From Ophiosphaerella korrae (taxonomy: Eukaryota; Ascomycota; Dothideomycetes; Pleosporales; Phaeosphaeriaceae): 64,000 nt of DNA. A program made the position numbers and the translations under genes. The notes under the pieces are model-generated. The model did not search any database. It was not told where the DNA came from and saw nothing but the letters and a program-made list of their open reading frames with translations. The stretch spans positions 62,001 through 126,000 of the forward strand of contig JALNQF010000068.1 in assembly GCA_028456385.1 (NCBI GenBank), written 5' to 3'. Positions 13,124 to 25,184 of this stretch are shown here, piece after piece. Numbering within the stretch: position 1 is the stretch's first letter; each line of letters opens with the position of its first letter.

Positions 13124-13612
13124 TGTAATAGGGTTACCTATTATTAACTATAAGTAGCCTATAAGGTATTAGTAGATTAGAAAGTAATAGTAAAAGCTTA
13201 TATTATAATTAGGTAATAGGCTATAAATAATAAAAGATTCTTATAATATTAAGTATTGTCGCTCTTAGTTAAAGATTAGATTACTAATACTATCCTAATA
13301 ATACGCATTTCTATTAACTATATACTTGCACTAATCTACTTATATAATATTATAGATTACTCTAATCTATTATACGTGCTTATAGATTACTCTAATCTAT
13401 TACACGTACTTATAGATTACTCTAATCTATTACACGTACTTATAGATTACTCTAATCTATTACACGTGTTTATAGATTACTCTATAGGTTACGTGTCTAG
13501 GTTGTAGTTTGTTTCCTAATCTAGGTTATTACTCTACTTATTCTATGCTTTGTTAGTACTTAAGTTAGGACTAATTAGTTCTATCTCGATTTCTCTTGTT
13601 CCGCCTATAACA
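13124..13612 (-). repeat. Family-1 LTR (489 bp) with four 30-bp repeats
   Basis: It runs on the plus strand from TGTAATAGGG to CCGCCTATAACA. It is longer than the 399-400 bp copies by exactly 90 bp. The extra length lies in the direct repeat at about 13,350-13,475. Confidence 0.9.
13350..13475. repeat. 30-bp minisatellite inside an LTR (four units)
   Basis: Four successive units of about 30 bp share ATAGATTACTCTAATCTATT followed by AYACGTRYTT. The same unit occurs once in the LTRs at 2,051-2,450 and 26,732-27,130, and three times in the LTR at 33,279-33,737. Confidence 0.85.
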
Positions 13613-14803
13613 TTTAGAGTAGTTAATTCTTTCTATTCTCTAATTAATCTTTATGTTAGTTATTTATAACTATAGTATACCTAATATTATATCTTATTTA
13701 TTATTAATTGTTATTATATCTATAACTATATTCTTAATCTCTAGTCCTTCTAGTCTTAGTATAGAGAGTACTGTTTTAAACCTAATAGGTTTCTAGAATA
13801 GTTTTCCTTTAATTATACTTACTTATTAAGAGTATCTTTTTATTATATATTTTATTCCTTGTTTTTCTATAAACTTCTTTAATATAAAGTTTCTTGTAGC
13901 TCTACTATTAATTATTAATTATACTTTTTTTCCTTAGTATATTCTTGTTTTTGTAATATATAGGCCTCTTATACCTTCTAGCTATTCTTACTTAGGCGAT
14001 TTTATAAATTATCTATTCCTCTAGAGCTATTAATTTACTTTATATTTATAGTTTTTATACTTAGAATATTTATTATATATATACTTATACTATAGCCTTC
14101 TTTATATGTATTCTTTAGATAGCTTAGGTCCTAGTCTAATTAATATATATTTTTTATTAGGTATTTTAATTATTTCCTAACCTTAGATTTCTTTCTTAGA
14201 GATTACTTTTATATAGTTATATCCTTCCTTTTATATTAGCTATATATAGTTACGTACTTTTAATTCTTTATATAAGTAGTAGTTTGTATTTAGGTATAAT
14301 TCCTATAATATCTCTAGGTATACTAGACGTTCTAGATCTATTCTTTTATTGTCCTCTACCTAGTACTTATCTATACTAGGTCTTATTATTATTAGGATAT
14401 AGTATACTACTTGTATACGTAGTATATAGGCTTTATTAATCTATTACGTTTTTCTTACTAGGTATTACTATTTTCTTTATATAGGTATTCTCCCTACTAT
14501 AACTATATATTACTCTATCTATTTTTAGAATATTATAAACTTTATTACTTTAAGATTACGTTCTTTTTAGTCTTTGTACGCTTCCTCTATACTTATATCT
14601 AGTAAGTATTTCTAAATAAATTTCTATTCTTTATTTTGTTCTACTATATCTATTATTATATAGCTATTATAACTATATATATTTAACTAGGTATACTCTA
14701 TACTTCTAATATTAACTTACTCTTTATCTCTTTATAGTTCTTTAAAGGAAACTATAGTAGTCTCTTTATCTAGTACTAGTCCTTTAGCCTAGATTAATAG
14801 TAT

Positions 14804-15235
14804 TGTTACGACAGTAACAAGAGAAATACAGATAGAACTAATTAGCCCTACAACTAAAGGATTAAGTTCTTACGAATACAAAGAATACAAACTTAATTAG
14901 GAAACTATACATAATTAGGACACCTAAGAGGTAATCTATAATCTATAGACTCTTAGCGTTAATAGATTATAGATTAAGGTAATCTATAATCTATTATTCT
15001 TAGTAGTAATAGATTAATAGATTAGGACAAGTATATAGTTAGTAACAATGCGTATTATTAAGATAGTATTAGTAATTTAATTATTAACTACGAGCGACAA
15101 TACAAAGATAGTTGTAAAACATCTTCTATTATTTATAGCCTATTGTAAATTATAACACGAGCTTTTATTATTACCTTACAATCTACTAATACCTATCTAG
15201 ACTACTAGGAAGTTAACCCTAGTAAGCCTATAACA
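14804..15235 (+). repeat. 5' LTR (432 bp) of the 14,804-21,835 element
   Basis: It runs from TGTTACGACAGTAACAAGAG to AGTAAGCCTATAACA. Its central part holds repeated AATCTATAATCTATAGA-type words, unlike the centres of the other LTRs here, while both ends are shared. Confidence 0.9.
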
Positions 15236-15239
15236 CCTT

Positions 15240-17000
15240 GCTAATTTAGTTATTGCGAGAAGCGAAGTATAAGTAGCGCACAGTCTAGCTAACATAATAG
15301 TAGAAAGTTTAATAAGTAAAGCCCCTAAGAGTAGTTATAAGTTAGATAGTACTATATAGGAAACAATTAAGGACTATATAAATAAACTAATTAATAATAA
15401 AGAAGATATAAAGATAGTAATCGAAGCACTAGAAACGTAGAATAAGGAACTACAAGACTACTTAAAATAGAACAAAGTACAAATTAAAGCTATTATTAAA
15501 GGCTAGAACTAGATAGAGCTAATTACCTAATAACTAGAAATAAGTGCAACAAAAAAACTACCTAAGATACCTATTCTTAAAAAGTTTAATAGAACAAGAG
15601 AAAAACTAAGACCTTTTATAGTATTAGCACAACTCTAGATAGACGTACAAGTACTACACTTTAACATAGAAGAAAAGAAGGTAATATATATTAGACTACA
15701 CCTTAAAGAGGATGCAATAAAATAGTACGAGCCCTACTAGATAGACTACACAACGTATTCTCTAATAACCTAAAAGGATAAAACTAGAGCTATTTTTAGA
15801 AGTTATAAATACTTTACTAAACGAATAAGAGTAGTATTTAAGGATATAGATATTACCTAACAAGCTAAAGAGAAACTTAAAAGGATTATACAAAACAAGA
15901 GTATCCTAGAATACGTATTATAATTTAAATAACTAAGCTAAAATACAGAATAGAACAAATTAGCTCTTATGTTACGATTTAAACAAAGACTAAACGTAAA
16001 AATTCGATACAAAATAATATATATAGAGAAACCTAGGACACTAGAAGCCCTAAAACAATAGGTAATCTAAATTAATAACGACCTTTAAGAATAGAAAAAA
16101 AACAAGTATAGTAGCTAAACTAGAAACTAGGATACTAGAGACCTTATAATCCTTAACGTAAATAAGGATAGAAAGAAAAGAAAGAATAAAGACTTTACGT
16201 ATTTTAACTATAGTAAGAAAGGCTACTACGTAAAAGACTACTAATTAAAGAAGAAAAAGGATATAGTATATTATAAATATAGAAAACTAGGACACTATAT
16301 AAAAGACTATAAAAGTAAAGACTATAAAAAAGATAAGGAAACTTAGTTAAAGATAATAGAGAAAAAGAAAGAAACACTACAAGCATAGGCTAAACCTTAA
16401 GAAAAAGTAGCTAGGAGTAAAGAAATACAATATATAATACTCTATTAGACCTTTTATTATAAAGACAACTACTATATACATTTTTCTAGTAAATAAGAAG
16501 TAGGATACTTCCTATAATAAAGAAATAGAGTAGTAGTAACAAAAGAAAGAATAAAAGTATAGCTAGAAGAAACAGTACATATAATAGACCTACTAATAGA
16601 AGACTTAGAAAGGGAAGAGCCCTAGACCCTATTAATCTAGGCTAAAGGACTAGTACTAAATAAAGAGACTACTACAGCTTCCTCTAAAAGACTATAAGAA
16701 AGTAAAAGATAGAAAAGTATAAAAAGTATAGAATACGCCTAGCTAGATATATACAGCTATAATAGCTATACAACAATAGATATAGAAGAACAAAACAAAG
16801 AATAGAAGTTTATTTAGAAATACTTACTAGTTATAAGTATAGAGGAAGCGTACAAAGACTAGAAAGAACGCAATCCTAAAGAAATAAAGTTTATACTATT
16901 TTAAGAATAGATAAAATAATATATAGTTATAGTAGGAAGAATACCTATATAAAGGGAATAGTAGTTTCTTACAAGAAAAACGTAATAGATTAACGAAGCC
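15240..17000 (+). pseudogene. gypsy gag remnant with two zinc knuckles
   Basis: Gag of the plus-strand element, ruined by RIP. Two nucleocapsid knuckles can be seen at about 16,195-16,310. The first reads FNYSKKGYYVKDY and the second YYKYRKLGHYIKDY. The expected pattern is C-x2-C-x4-H-x4-C, and Tyr stands at former Cys sites (TGY to TAY). Upstream sequence matches the generic gag body of fungal chromoviruses, with stops at CAA/CAG/TGG positions. A 60-codon open stretch on the other strand here is only a shadow. Confidence 0.75.
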
Positions 17001-17399
17001 TATATACTACAAGTACTAATAGTATACTACGTTATAATAAACACAAGACCTAGAATAGATAGTTACTAAGAAGGGGATAATAAAATAATAAACTTAAAAC
17101 ATCTAGCCTATTTTAAAGTATTATAGATATTATACTTAAAAAAGAATTACATAATATATAGAAACCTTAAAGCAAATAACAAAGTATAGCTTATAAGAAA
17201 AAGAGGCTACGACTATATAAAAGTAATTCTAGTAGAAGATATCTAAGGATAAGAAATAATACTAGAGGAAGGTTACTTAGTAATAAGGCCTAAACTAAAA
17301 CTACCTAAGAAATGCGTCTAAGGAAGACTATAGTATAAATGCAAGTACAACAAATGTTTAAAATATAAAGAATATAAACTTAAAACAAGACTATAGCCC

Positions 17400-20300
17400 T
17401 AGAAAGATAGATAATTTATAAAAATACTAAAGCAAGAAAGGCTAGAAGGTATAAGAGGCCTATACATTACAAAGATAGGTACTTATTAAGGATAGAAAGT
17501 ACGATTAATAATTAATAGTAGAGCTACAAGAAACTTTATATTAAAGAAGTTCGTAGAAGGCTAAGGAATAACCTACACTATAAAGAAGTACCCTCGATAA
17601 CTAAGTACGATTAAAGGAAAACTATTCTAGGAACCTATAAGGTTTAAGACAACACCCTCTACACTAGAACTAGAAGAGATAACAATTAAGAATATAGTTA
17701 TAGACATAACAATAATTAACAATAAATAAGATATAATACTAGGAATGCTATAGTTATAGATAATAAACCTAAGAATCGACTAGAGAATAGGTAGAATTAG
17801 CTACTCTAAAAATAAAATATTAAAAGCTAATATAGTTATATATAAAGGAAAATTCCTAGAAGAATATAAGAAATAAGAAAAATAGCTTATAGAACCTAAA
17901 GATTACTTTCTAAAATATTAACTATAAGATTTAGTAATAGATCTAAAGGAAGATAAGGACGTAGGATAGAGCCTAGTTTATAGAAAAATAGAAAAAGAAT
18001 CTAAGATAGAATAAACGTTTATCGAAAACGCACTAAAGAAAGGATAGATACAAGAATCTAAGTCCTTAGTAGTATATAGACTTATATTTATAGATAAAAA
18101 GAGAATAAGTAATAAAAGACCTTGCGTAGACTTTAGAAAAACTAACGCAATTATAAATAAGAACTAATACTCCTTACTATAAATAGATGTAATATAAGAT
18201 AGGCTATAGAAAGTAAGAATCTTTATAAAACTAGATATCTAGAACGCCTACTACTAGATTAGAATCAAGAAAGGTAATAAATAGAAAATAGCGTTTAGAA
18301 CACAATATAGACTATATAAATACCTAGTTATACCCTTTAGCTTAATAAACGTACTAGCAGCCTTCTAAGAAAGAATAAATATAGTACTAAGAGAGTACTT
18401 AGATATATTTATATTTATATACCTAGATAATATCTTTATATTCTTAGAAATAGAAGAAGAACACGTGTAGTATATATATAAGGTGCTAGAAAAACTAGTA
18501 GAAAGTAAACTATTCCTTAAAATAAGAAAATATAAATTCTATATAAAGGAAATAGACTTCCTTAGATTTATTATTAAACTAGGAAAAATTAAGATTAATC
18601 TAGAAAAAATCAGATTAATTAACAAATAGCTAATACCTAAGAACCTAAAAGAAGTATAATAATTTTATAGCCTAGCTAACTTTTACAAAAAGTTAATAGT
18701 AAGATAGTCTAAAGATATAGAACTAATAACAAGGCTTATAAAAAAGGATACACTATTTAAATAGATAAAGGAATGCAATAAAGTATTTAAGAAGATTAAA
18801 AAGAAGTTTATAGAAAACCTAGTTATTAGAATATATAACCTAGACCTACTAGTAATAGTAAAAACAGACGTATCTAATTTAGTCTATAGAATAGTACTAA
18901 TACAAGAAGACCTAAAGACTAAGAAAGAATATTTAGTTAAATACTTCTCTAAGAAAATAAAGCTAGTAGAGCTTAACTATCTAATTTATAACAAAGAGAT
19001 ACTAGTAATCTATAAAGTATTTAAATAATAGAGAGTATACCTACAAAGAGTAAAATATTAAATAAAGGTCTATATAGACTATAGGAATCTTATAGGATTT
19101 ATACTAAATAAAGAACTAATACAATAATATACAAGATAGTAGGAATTCTTATTAATATTTAATATAGAAATTATATATACAAAAGGGAAAGATAACTAAT
19201 TTATAGACACCTTTAGTAGAAGACTAGACTTATAGAAAGAAGTAAGCGCTACTAGTATAGTTCTAGTTAAAAACGAAGAAGGATATTTAGTCCTAAATAC
19301 ACCTAAAATAGCCGTAACACTTAAAAGAAAGAGTAGCAAGCTAGATAAATAGATTTAAGAAAAAACAAGAAAAGCCCCTAAAGAAATAGAAAAACTTAAG
19401 ATCTAAGAAAGTCTCGCAAAAGCCTATAGAAGAACGTATATTCTAGGAAAAATATAAAGAGAATTTATATAATAGTTCTATAAACTACTAGTATATAGAT
19501 ATTAAAGAATTAATAAAATACTAGATAGACTACTAAGAGATTACTATATCCTAAGAGTAAGACAACTAGTAATAGAAGTACTACAAGATTGTATAGAATA
19601 CTAAAAGAATAAGTATAGTAAGTATATACTATATAGAAAGTTATAACTAGTAGAAGTACTAGAATAACTATAGAGAGTTATTACAATAGATTTTATTACA
19701 AAACTACCTAAGTTAAAAGACCTAATATTAGGAGTTAAGTATAATAGAATCCTAATAATAGTAGATAAACTTATAAAGTACTTATACTTTAGACTATATA
19801 AGGAGAAAAGCGGGATAGAAGTTGCTACACACTAGGTCCTAGGAACTGTAATTAGCTAATATAGACTACTAGATAAGATTATTATAGATAGAGACGTAAG
19901 ATTTATATTAAAACTATAAGGAACAATAATAGCACAATTAGGAATTAAACACGCGATGTCTACTATATATTACCTACAAATAGATAGACAATTAGAAAGA
20001 ATAAACTAGATAGTAGAATAGTACCTAAGATACTATCTTAACTACAACTAGAATAATTAGGTATAGTTACTACCTATAGCACAGTTAGCGTACAATAGCG
20101 TAAAGAACAAGATAATAAGAGTATTACTCTTTTTTACAAACTATAGATTTAACCCTAGTATATATAGAATACTAAGACTAGAGATATCTTAGTCCCTAAA
20201 AGGAGAAAACCTCGCTAATAAACTTAAAGATTTACACAAGTAATTAAGACAAGATATAGAATTTCTATATAATTAAATAGTAAAGTACTATAACAAGAAA

Positions 20301-20740
20301 TATAAAGAGAGACTTTAATTTAGAAAGAGAGAGAAAGTATAGTTAGTATAAAAAAATATTAAGAGCAAGAGACTAAGTTTAAAACTAGACTACGTTAAGA
20401 TAGGACTATACAAAATTAAGAAAGAAGTTACGCTAGTTATATTTAAATTAAAGCTACTAAATAAAATAAAGATATACCTAACCTTTTACGTAGTACTACT
20501 TAAGATAGTACTACAAAACGTAGAACTACTAGTGTATAAAGTAGATACGTATAGAGAATAAGAAGAATAGAAAGTTAAAGAAATCCTAGTATACTAGTTC
20601 TATAATAGTAGGAACTACTACCTAGTAAAATAGATAGGTATAGACAAAAAAGGATAACTATAGAAAGAAATATAGAAACTAGAAAATAACCTTAACTACC
20701 CTAAAAAACTAAAGGACTTCTAAAGTTAAAACCCTCTAGA
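17400..20740 (+). pseudogene. gypsy pol remnant with chromodomain
   Basis: The order is protease (about 17,490-17,760; INSRATRNF, ancestral DSGAT), reverse transcriptase (about 18,060-18,480; CVDFRKTNAI, then YLDN where YLDD is expected near 18,420), RNase H (about 18,840-19,030), integrase (about 19,480-20,250) and a chromodomain near 20,570-20,720 (YYLVKWIGID). The chromodomain assigns it to the chromoviruses, Ty3/gypsy elements that integrate into heterochromatin. YLDD to YLDN is a G-to-A change that would abolish catalysis. Dozens of TAA/TAG codons interrupt the frame, so it cannot encode a protein. Confidence 0.9.
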
Positions 20741-21300
20741 ACGCCTAGTAGTAAACTAAGAGAACTAACATTACTATTACTAGATAGAGAGGTAATAGGA
20801 GCGCCTAGTATAGGACCTACTACAGCAACACTAAATACTTTATCTAAGTCTAGCTTAGCTTCTAGAGCTACTAACTATATAGCTAATTTCTTATTATTTA
20901 GCGCCTTTATCTTATAAAGACAAGAGAGACAAGCTTAATTCTCTACTAGCTTACTCTACGCAAGCTCTTAGATCTACTTACACTTAGCTTTAGCCTCTAC
21001 GATTTAAGATAGTAATTTCTCTTAAGCCTAGTTAATAGCTCTCCCTATTATTATTAAGCCTAGATACAAGAATAAGTATAATAAATATATACTCTACAAG
21101 AGAGATACTAAACACGTTATAAGAACTATAAACGTTTATATAGATACACGCCTTATAAGCTCTACTATTGTTTATAGAAACTATATAAGGAGAGTACTTA
21201 GGATTTAACTTAGAGGAGGTACAACAAGAACAAGGAAATATTTTAATACTATTGTATAATACGCGATTAGTAAGAAGATATTAACGACGTGTAGAAGAGG
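20740..21300 (-). pseudogene. Antisense ORF remnant downstream of pol
   Basis: On the minus strand, between pol and the 3' LTR, a Cys-rich block reads FPCSCCTSSKLNPKY, then SRAYKACIY and SISLVEY (about 21,060-21,250). Further along come CLYKIKALNN and SLSSNSNVSS (about 20,760-20,930). The matching blocks in the element at 26,732-33,737 (FPYSCYKSLNP, SKAYKAYIY, SVSLVEY) and in the one at 3,741-10,802 show that this is a conserved part of the element family. The Cys spacing suggests a small zinc-binding protein. The function is unknown. Confidence 0.55.
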
Positions 21301-21403
21301 CAACTATAGGGAGTAATAAGGAGCTAGAAATTAACAAAGAGAGTAGGTTAATAACCTTAGCTCTAGGATAGATAAACAAGGACCTACTTAGAGGAGGGGA
21401 TAG

Positions 21404-21835
21404 TATTACAATAGTAACAAGAGAAATATAGATAGAACTAATTAGCCCTATAACTAAAGGATTAAGTTCTTATAAATACAAAGAATACAAACTTAATTAG
21501 GAAACTATATATAATTAGGACACCTAAGAGGTAATCTATAATCTATAGACTCTTAGCGTTAATAGATTATAGATTAAGGTAATCTATAATCTATTGTTCT
21601 TAGTAGTAATAGATTAATAGATTAGGACAAGTATATAGTTAGTAACGATGCGCATTATTAAGATAGTATTAGTAATTTAATTATTAACTACGAGCGATAA
21701 TACAAAGATAGTTACAAAATATCTTCTATTATTTATAGCCTATTATAGATTACAACACAAGCTTTTGTTATTACCTTACAATCTACTAATACCTATCTAG
21801 ACTACTAGGAAGTCGACCCTAGTAAGCCCGTAACA
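21404..21835 (+). repeat. 3' LTR (432 bp) of the 14,804-21,835 element
   Basis: It is nearly identical to 14,804-15,235. Its first dinucleotide TG is TA here. It is followed directly by the target duplication AGTAT. Confidence 0.9.
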
Positions 21836-22273
21836 AGTATCTAAGGCTCTTCTCCTTTTAAGTCTTCTATTAGTAGGTCTATTATATAAGCTATTTCTTC
21901 TAGCTATACTTTTATTCTACTTTCTTTTATTACTACTACTCTATTTTTCTATAAGAACTATCTTACTCTTTACTTACTAGAAAGATGTATATAGTAGTTA
22001 TTATTATAATAAAAGGTCTAATTAAGTATTATATATTATATTTCTCTACTCCTAGCTACCTTTTCTTAAGGTTTAGCCTCTACTTTTAGTGCTTCTTTCT
22101 TACTTTTAGTTATCTTTAACTAAGCTTCCTTATCTTTCTTAGGATCTTTACTTCTATAGTCTTTTATAAAGTGTCCTAGCTTCCTATATTTATAGTATAC
22201 TATATCCTTTTTCTATTTTAACTAATAATCTTTTACGTAGTAGCTTTTTTTACTATAGTTAAAGTACGTAAAG

Positions 22274-22664
22274 TGTAATAGGGTTACCTATTGTTAACTA
22301 CAAGTAACCTCTAAGGTATTAGTAGATTAGAAGGTAATAACAAAAGCTTGTATTATAATTAGTAATAACTATAAACAATAGTTAATTTGTGTATACAATG
22401 TTAAGTATTAGCGTTCTAGGTTAGAGATTAGATTGCTAATACTATCCTAATAATATATATTGTTACTAACTATATACTAGTGCTTCTCTTAGCAACTTCG
22501 TAGCTTTGTAGGCGCTAAGCCTTATAAAGTTGCGAAGTTATTACGTGTCCTAGTTATAGTTAACTTCTTAATTAAGATTATTACCCTACTTATCCTATGC
22601 TTCGTTAGCGTTCGAGTTAAGACTAATTAGTTCTATCTTGATTTTTCTTGTTACGTCTATAACA
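22274..22664 (-). repeat. Solo gypsy LTR (391 bp, TAAAG duplication)
   Basis: It runs on the plus strand from TGTAATAGGGTTACC to GTTACGTCTATAACA and is bounded by TAAAG on both sides (22,269-22,273 and 22,665-22,669). It interrupts the gag of the older minus-strand element. The ends match family-1 LTRs, but its centre (about 22,480-22,545) is different, with CTTCGTAGCTTTGTAGGCGC. Recombination between two LTRs presumably removed the rest of the element. Confidence 0.93.
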
Positions 22665-23168
22665 TAAAGTCTTTATTCTTCTTTTTCTTTCTTCTATCCT
22701 TGTTAGTATTAAAGATTATAAGATCTCTCTTATTATAATTCTAGGTAGGTCCTCTATATTTGTTTTTCTTCTATTCTTAAAGATTATTATTAATTTATAT
22801 TACTTATTACTTTAGAGCTTCTAGTATTCTTAGCTTTTCTATATAAATTATTTTATATTATATTTTCGCGTTTAGTTCTTATTTAAATCGTAATATTAAA
22901 GATACTTTATTCTATTCTATATTTTATAATAGTTATTTAAACTATAATATATATTTAAAGATACTCTTATATTATATAAGCCTCTTAAGCTTTTCTTTAG
23001 CTTATTATATAATATCTATATTACTAAATACTACTTTTATTCGCTTAGTAAAGTATTTATAACTTCTAAAGATAGCTTTTGTTTTATCCTTCTATATTCC
23101 TAGAGCGTATATTATATAGTCTATTTAGTAAGGTTTAAACTATCTTATTATATCTTCTTTAAGGTGTA

Positions 23169-23585
23169 ATGTAGTTAGTAAGCGAGTTGCGCACCCTAAA
23201 ATATACTAAAAAAGTCGAAAAACAGCTTCTTAAATCTTAATAATAGCTTTGTAAAATAAACTAAAAACGTAAGTATAGCTTCTTATATATATTATTAGTC
23301 TATCCTAAATTTTTAAGCTTTATAGGTTCTATTATTCCTAAGATATAATGTTTTAGCCCCTAATTTTCTAGATTTTTTAATTATCTAACTTTATTTTAAG
23401 AACTACTTAATATATTCTTTTTAAACTTAAGTATTAGTCTTAAAATAGGTATACAAAGTTTATATAAGGATTTTAGTTTATTTTATAGAGTTGTTGTTAA
23501 GATCTAAGAGGCTATTTTTCGACTTTTTTAGTGTATTTTAGGGTGCGCAACTTGCTTGTACGCGCGACTCGCTTGCTAACTACGT
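23169..23585. mobile_element. 417-bp MITE with long inverted ends and TA duplication
   Basis: Both ends carry the same inverted sequence, beginning ATGTAGTTAGTAAGCGAG at the left and ACGTAGTTAGCAAGCGAG (reverse complement) at the right. They continue through TTGCGCACCCTAAAATA to GTCGAAAAA. TA lies on each side (23,167-23,168 and 23,586-23,587), and the interrupted gag is continuous once the insert is removed. The right arm has 17 extra bases. No coding sequence is present. TA target and long terminal repeats fit a non-autonomous Tc1/mariner-type element. Confidence 0.88.
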
Positions 23586-23693
23586 TATCCTAATATATAT
23601 TACTTTCTTGTCTTCTCTATTAAAATATAGTACTTATACGTTAATCTAAAGTTATACTAATACTATAAAGAGTCTTAGTTTTTTCCTTATTTT

Positions 23694-24153
23694 TGTTACC
23701 GGCTCACTAGGGTCGACTTCCTAATAGCCTAGATAGGTGTTAGTAGATTGTAAGGTGATAGTAAAAGCTCGTGTTGTAATCTATAATAGGCTATAAACAA
23801 TAGAAGATGTTTTGCAACTATCTTTGTATTGTCGCTCGTAGTTAATAATTAAATTGCCGATGCTATCCTAATAATACGCATTGCTACTAACTATATAGTA
23901 ATAATATCTTAGCGGCTTCGTTGCTTCGTATTTGCTAAGATCGCGAATTTACGAATTTGTTACATAACGGCTTCGCGACTTCGTGTTTACTAAGATCGCG
24001 AATTCACGAATTTATTACGTGTCTATGTTGTGATTAGCTTCCTAGTTAGACTTATTGTCCTATAGGTCGTTACCCTACTTATCCTATACTTCGTTAGTAG
24101 CTAAGCGTAGACTAATTAGTTCTATCTCGGTTTCCCTTGTTACTACTATAACA
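23694..24153 (-). repeat. Solo gypsy LTR (460 bp, ATTTT duplication), little RIP
   Basis: It runs from TGTTACCGGCTCACTAGGG to TGTTACTACTATAACA on the plus strand, flanked by ATTTT at 23,689-23,693 and 24,154-24,158. It shares its ends and a twice-repeated unit of about 50 bp (GCTTCGYRAYTTCG...ACTAAGATCGCGAATT) with the LTRs of the 3,741-10,802 element. Its GC content is clearly higher than the surrounding gag, so it was inserted late or escaped most RIP. Confidence 0.93.
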
Positions 24154-24522
24154 ATTTTATTAAACTTCTTAAGTATAGGTATCTTAGGTAGTTTCTTTGT
24201 TGCACTTATTTCTAGTCTTTAGGTAATTTATTCTATCTAGTTTTGTCCTTCTATAATAGCCTTAATCTATACTTTATTTTACTTTGCGTAGTCCTATAGT
24301 TCTTTGTTTTATATTTCTAAAGCGTTAATTACTAACTTTATATCTTCTTTTTCTAAGATTAAGTTGTTTAGGTAGTCTTTAATTACCTTCTATATAGTGT
24401 TATCTAATTTATAACTACTTAGAGGTGCTTTACCTCCTTTCTTAGTTAAACTTTCTACTATTATATTAGCTTAGACTGTGCGCTACTTACGCTTTGCTTC
24501 TCTAATAACTAAATTAGCAAGG

Positions 24523-24942
24523 TGTAATAGGTTGCCTGTTATTAACTACAAGCAACTGTTATAGGGTGCTAGTAGATTAAAGGTAATAACTATAAATAAT
24601 AGTTGATTTGTGTGTACAATATTAAGTATTAGCGTTCTAGGTTAGAGATTAGATTACTAATACTATCCTAATAATGCGCATTTGTTACTAATTATATACT
24701 TTAACTAATCTGTTAATCTGTCGCTCGTATCCAGTCTTGGCGACTACGGATCACAGATTACTGATCTGTTGATCTGTGCTTGGTTTTTGTCCGTGCACTC
24801 AACAGATCAAGGGATTACCTACGTGTCCTAATTATAAGTGGTTTCCTAATCCAGGCTATTACCCCGCTTATCCTATGCTTCGTCAGCACTTGAGTCAGGA
24901 CTGATTGGTTCCATCTCGACTTCTCTTGTTACGCCCGTAACA
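24523..24942 (-). repeat. 5' LTR (420 bp) of the split element, partly un-mutated
   Basis: It runs on the plus strand from TGTAATAGGTTGCC to ACGCCCGTAACA. The first half is AT-rich. From about 24,720 on it keeps ordinary CpA/TpG-containing sequence, with a centre (CTGTCGCTCGTATCCAGTC) not found in the other LTRs. The base right of it starts the un-mutated pocket. Confidence 0.88.
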
Positions 24943-25021
24943 GAAAGCATGGAGATAGAATAGATTAGAGCAATCACTCAATCATCAATCAATTAAATAT
25001 GCTCCACATCATCTCACTTAA

Positions 25022-25184
25022 TGTTATGTAGCAGCTCTACTCCACTGCGCCAAACAAACCCAAAAAGGTAACCGAGTATTTAACAACGTTGAATACAGGA
25101 GTAGAACAGTATATATTGCCCAAGGGCCCTCGCCCTTGCTTGCGCTTTGCGCAGCTACGGCCTACTGCGGCCTACAGCGTGACA
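25022..25184. repeat. Short solo LTR-like repeat, copy 1 (163 bp, CTTAA duplication)
   Basis: It starts TGTTATGTAGCAGCTCTACTCC and ends GCCTACAGCGTGACA, with the exact duplication CTTAA at 25,017-25,021 and 25,185-25,189. TGTTA...TRACA ends and a 5-bp duplication are LTR hallmarks. Three more copies lie at 35.8-36.5 kb. No internal element is present, so the family (Copia, TRIM or other) cannot be told. Confidence 0.85.

Larger units (their letters stand above)
12270..13612 (-). mobile_element. Truncated gypsy element: 5' LTR and part of gag
   Basis: It has a family-1 LTR at 13,124-13,612 and, to its left, about 850 bp of gag equivalent to 9,490-10,345 of the full-length minus element. A pogo-like transposon interrupts the gag at the TA at 12,270, and the rest of the element is lost. 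The LTR's outer end adjoins the protease region of another minus-strand element, so this element was inserted into that one. Confidence 0.8.
14804..21835 (+). mobile_element. Full-length Ty3/gypsy chromovirus, plus strand (AGTAT duplication)
   Basis: The element is 7,032 bp with two LTRs of 432 bp (14,804-15,235 and 21,404-21,835). AGTAT flanks it on both sides (14,799-14,803 and 21,836-21,840), and a GAGGAGGGGATAG polypurine tract (21,391-21,403) precedes the 3' LTR. It lies in opposite orientation inside the gag of the older element at 13,613-24,942. Gag, protease, RT, RNase H, integrase and chromodomain are all recognisable, but RIP has put stop codons at most former Gln and Trp positions. 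Equal LTR length and the intact duplication show that the copy has not been rearranged. Confidence 0.95.
13613..24942 (-). mobile_element. Old gypsy element split by four later insertions
   Basis: One minus-strand element can be reassembled from 13,613-14,803, 21,841-22,273, 22,670-23,168, 23,588-23,693 and 24,159-24,522, plus its 5' LTR at 24,523-24,942. It keeps protease, the region between gag and protease, and gag. RT, integrase and the 3' LTR are gone at 13,613, where another element's LTR begins. The gaps are a 7-kb element (AGTAT duplication), a solo LTR (TAAAG), a MITE (TA) and a solo LTR (ATTTT). Once one copy of each duplication is removed, the gag sequence is continuous across every gap. 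Confidence 0.85.

Noticed and set aside
16204..16386. 60-codon minus-strand frame
   Set aside because: It is a shadow on the strand opposite the gag zinc knuckles.
1..24700. AT-rich blocks as centromere or mitochondrial DNA
   Set aside because: The sequence is explained almost completely by RIP-mutated retrotransposons with target duplications; no mitochondrial genes are seen. A centromeric position cannot be excluded but is not shown.
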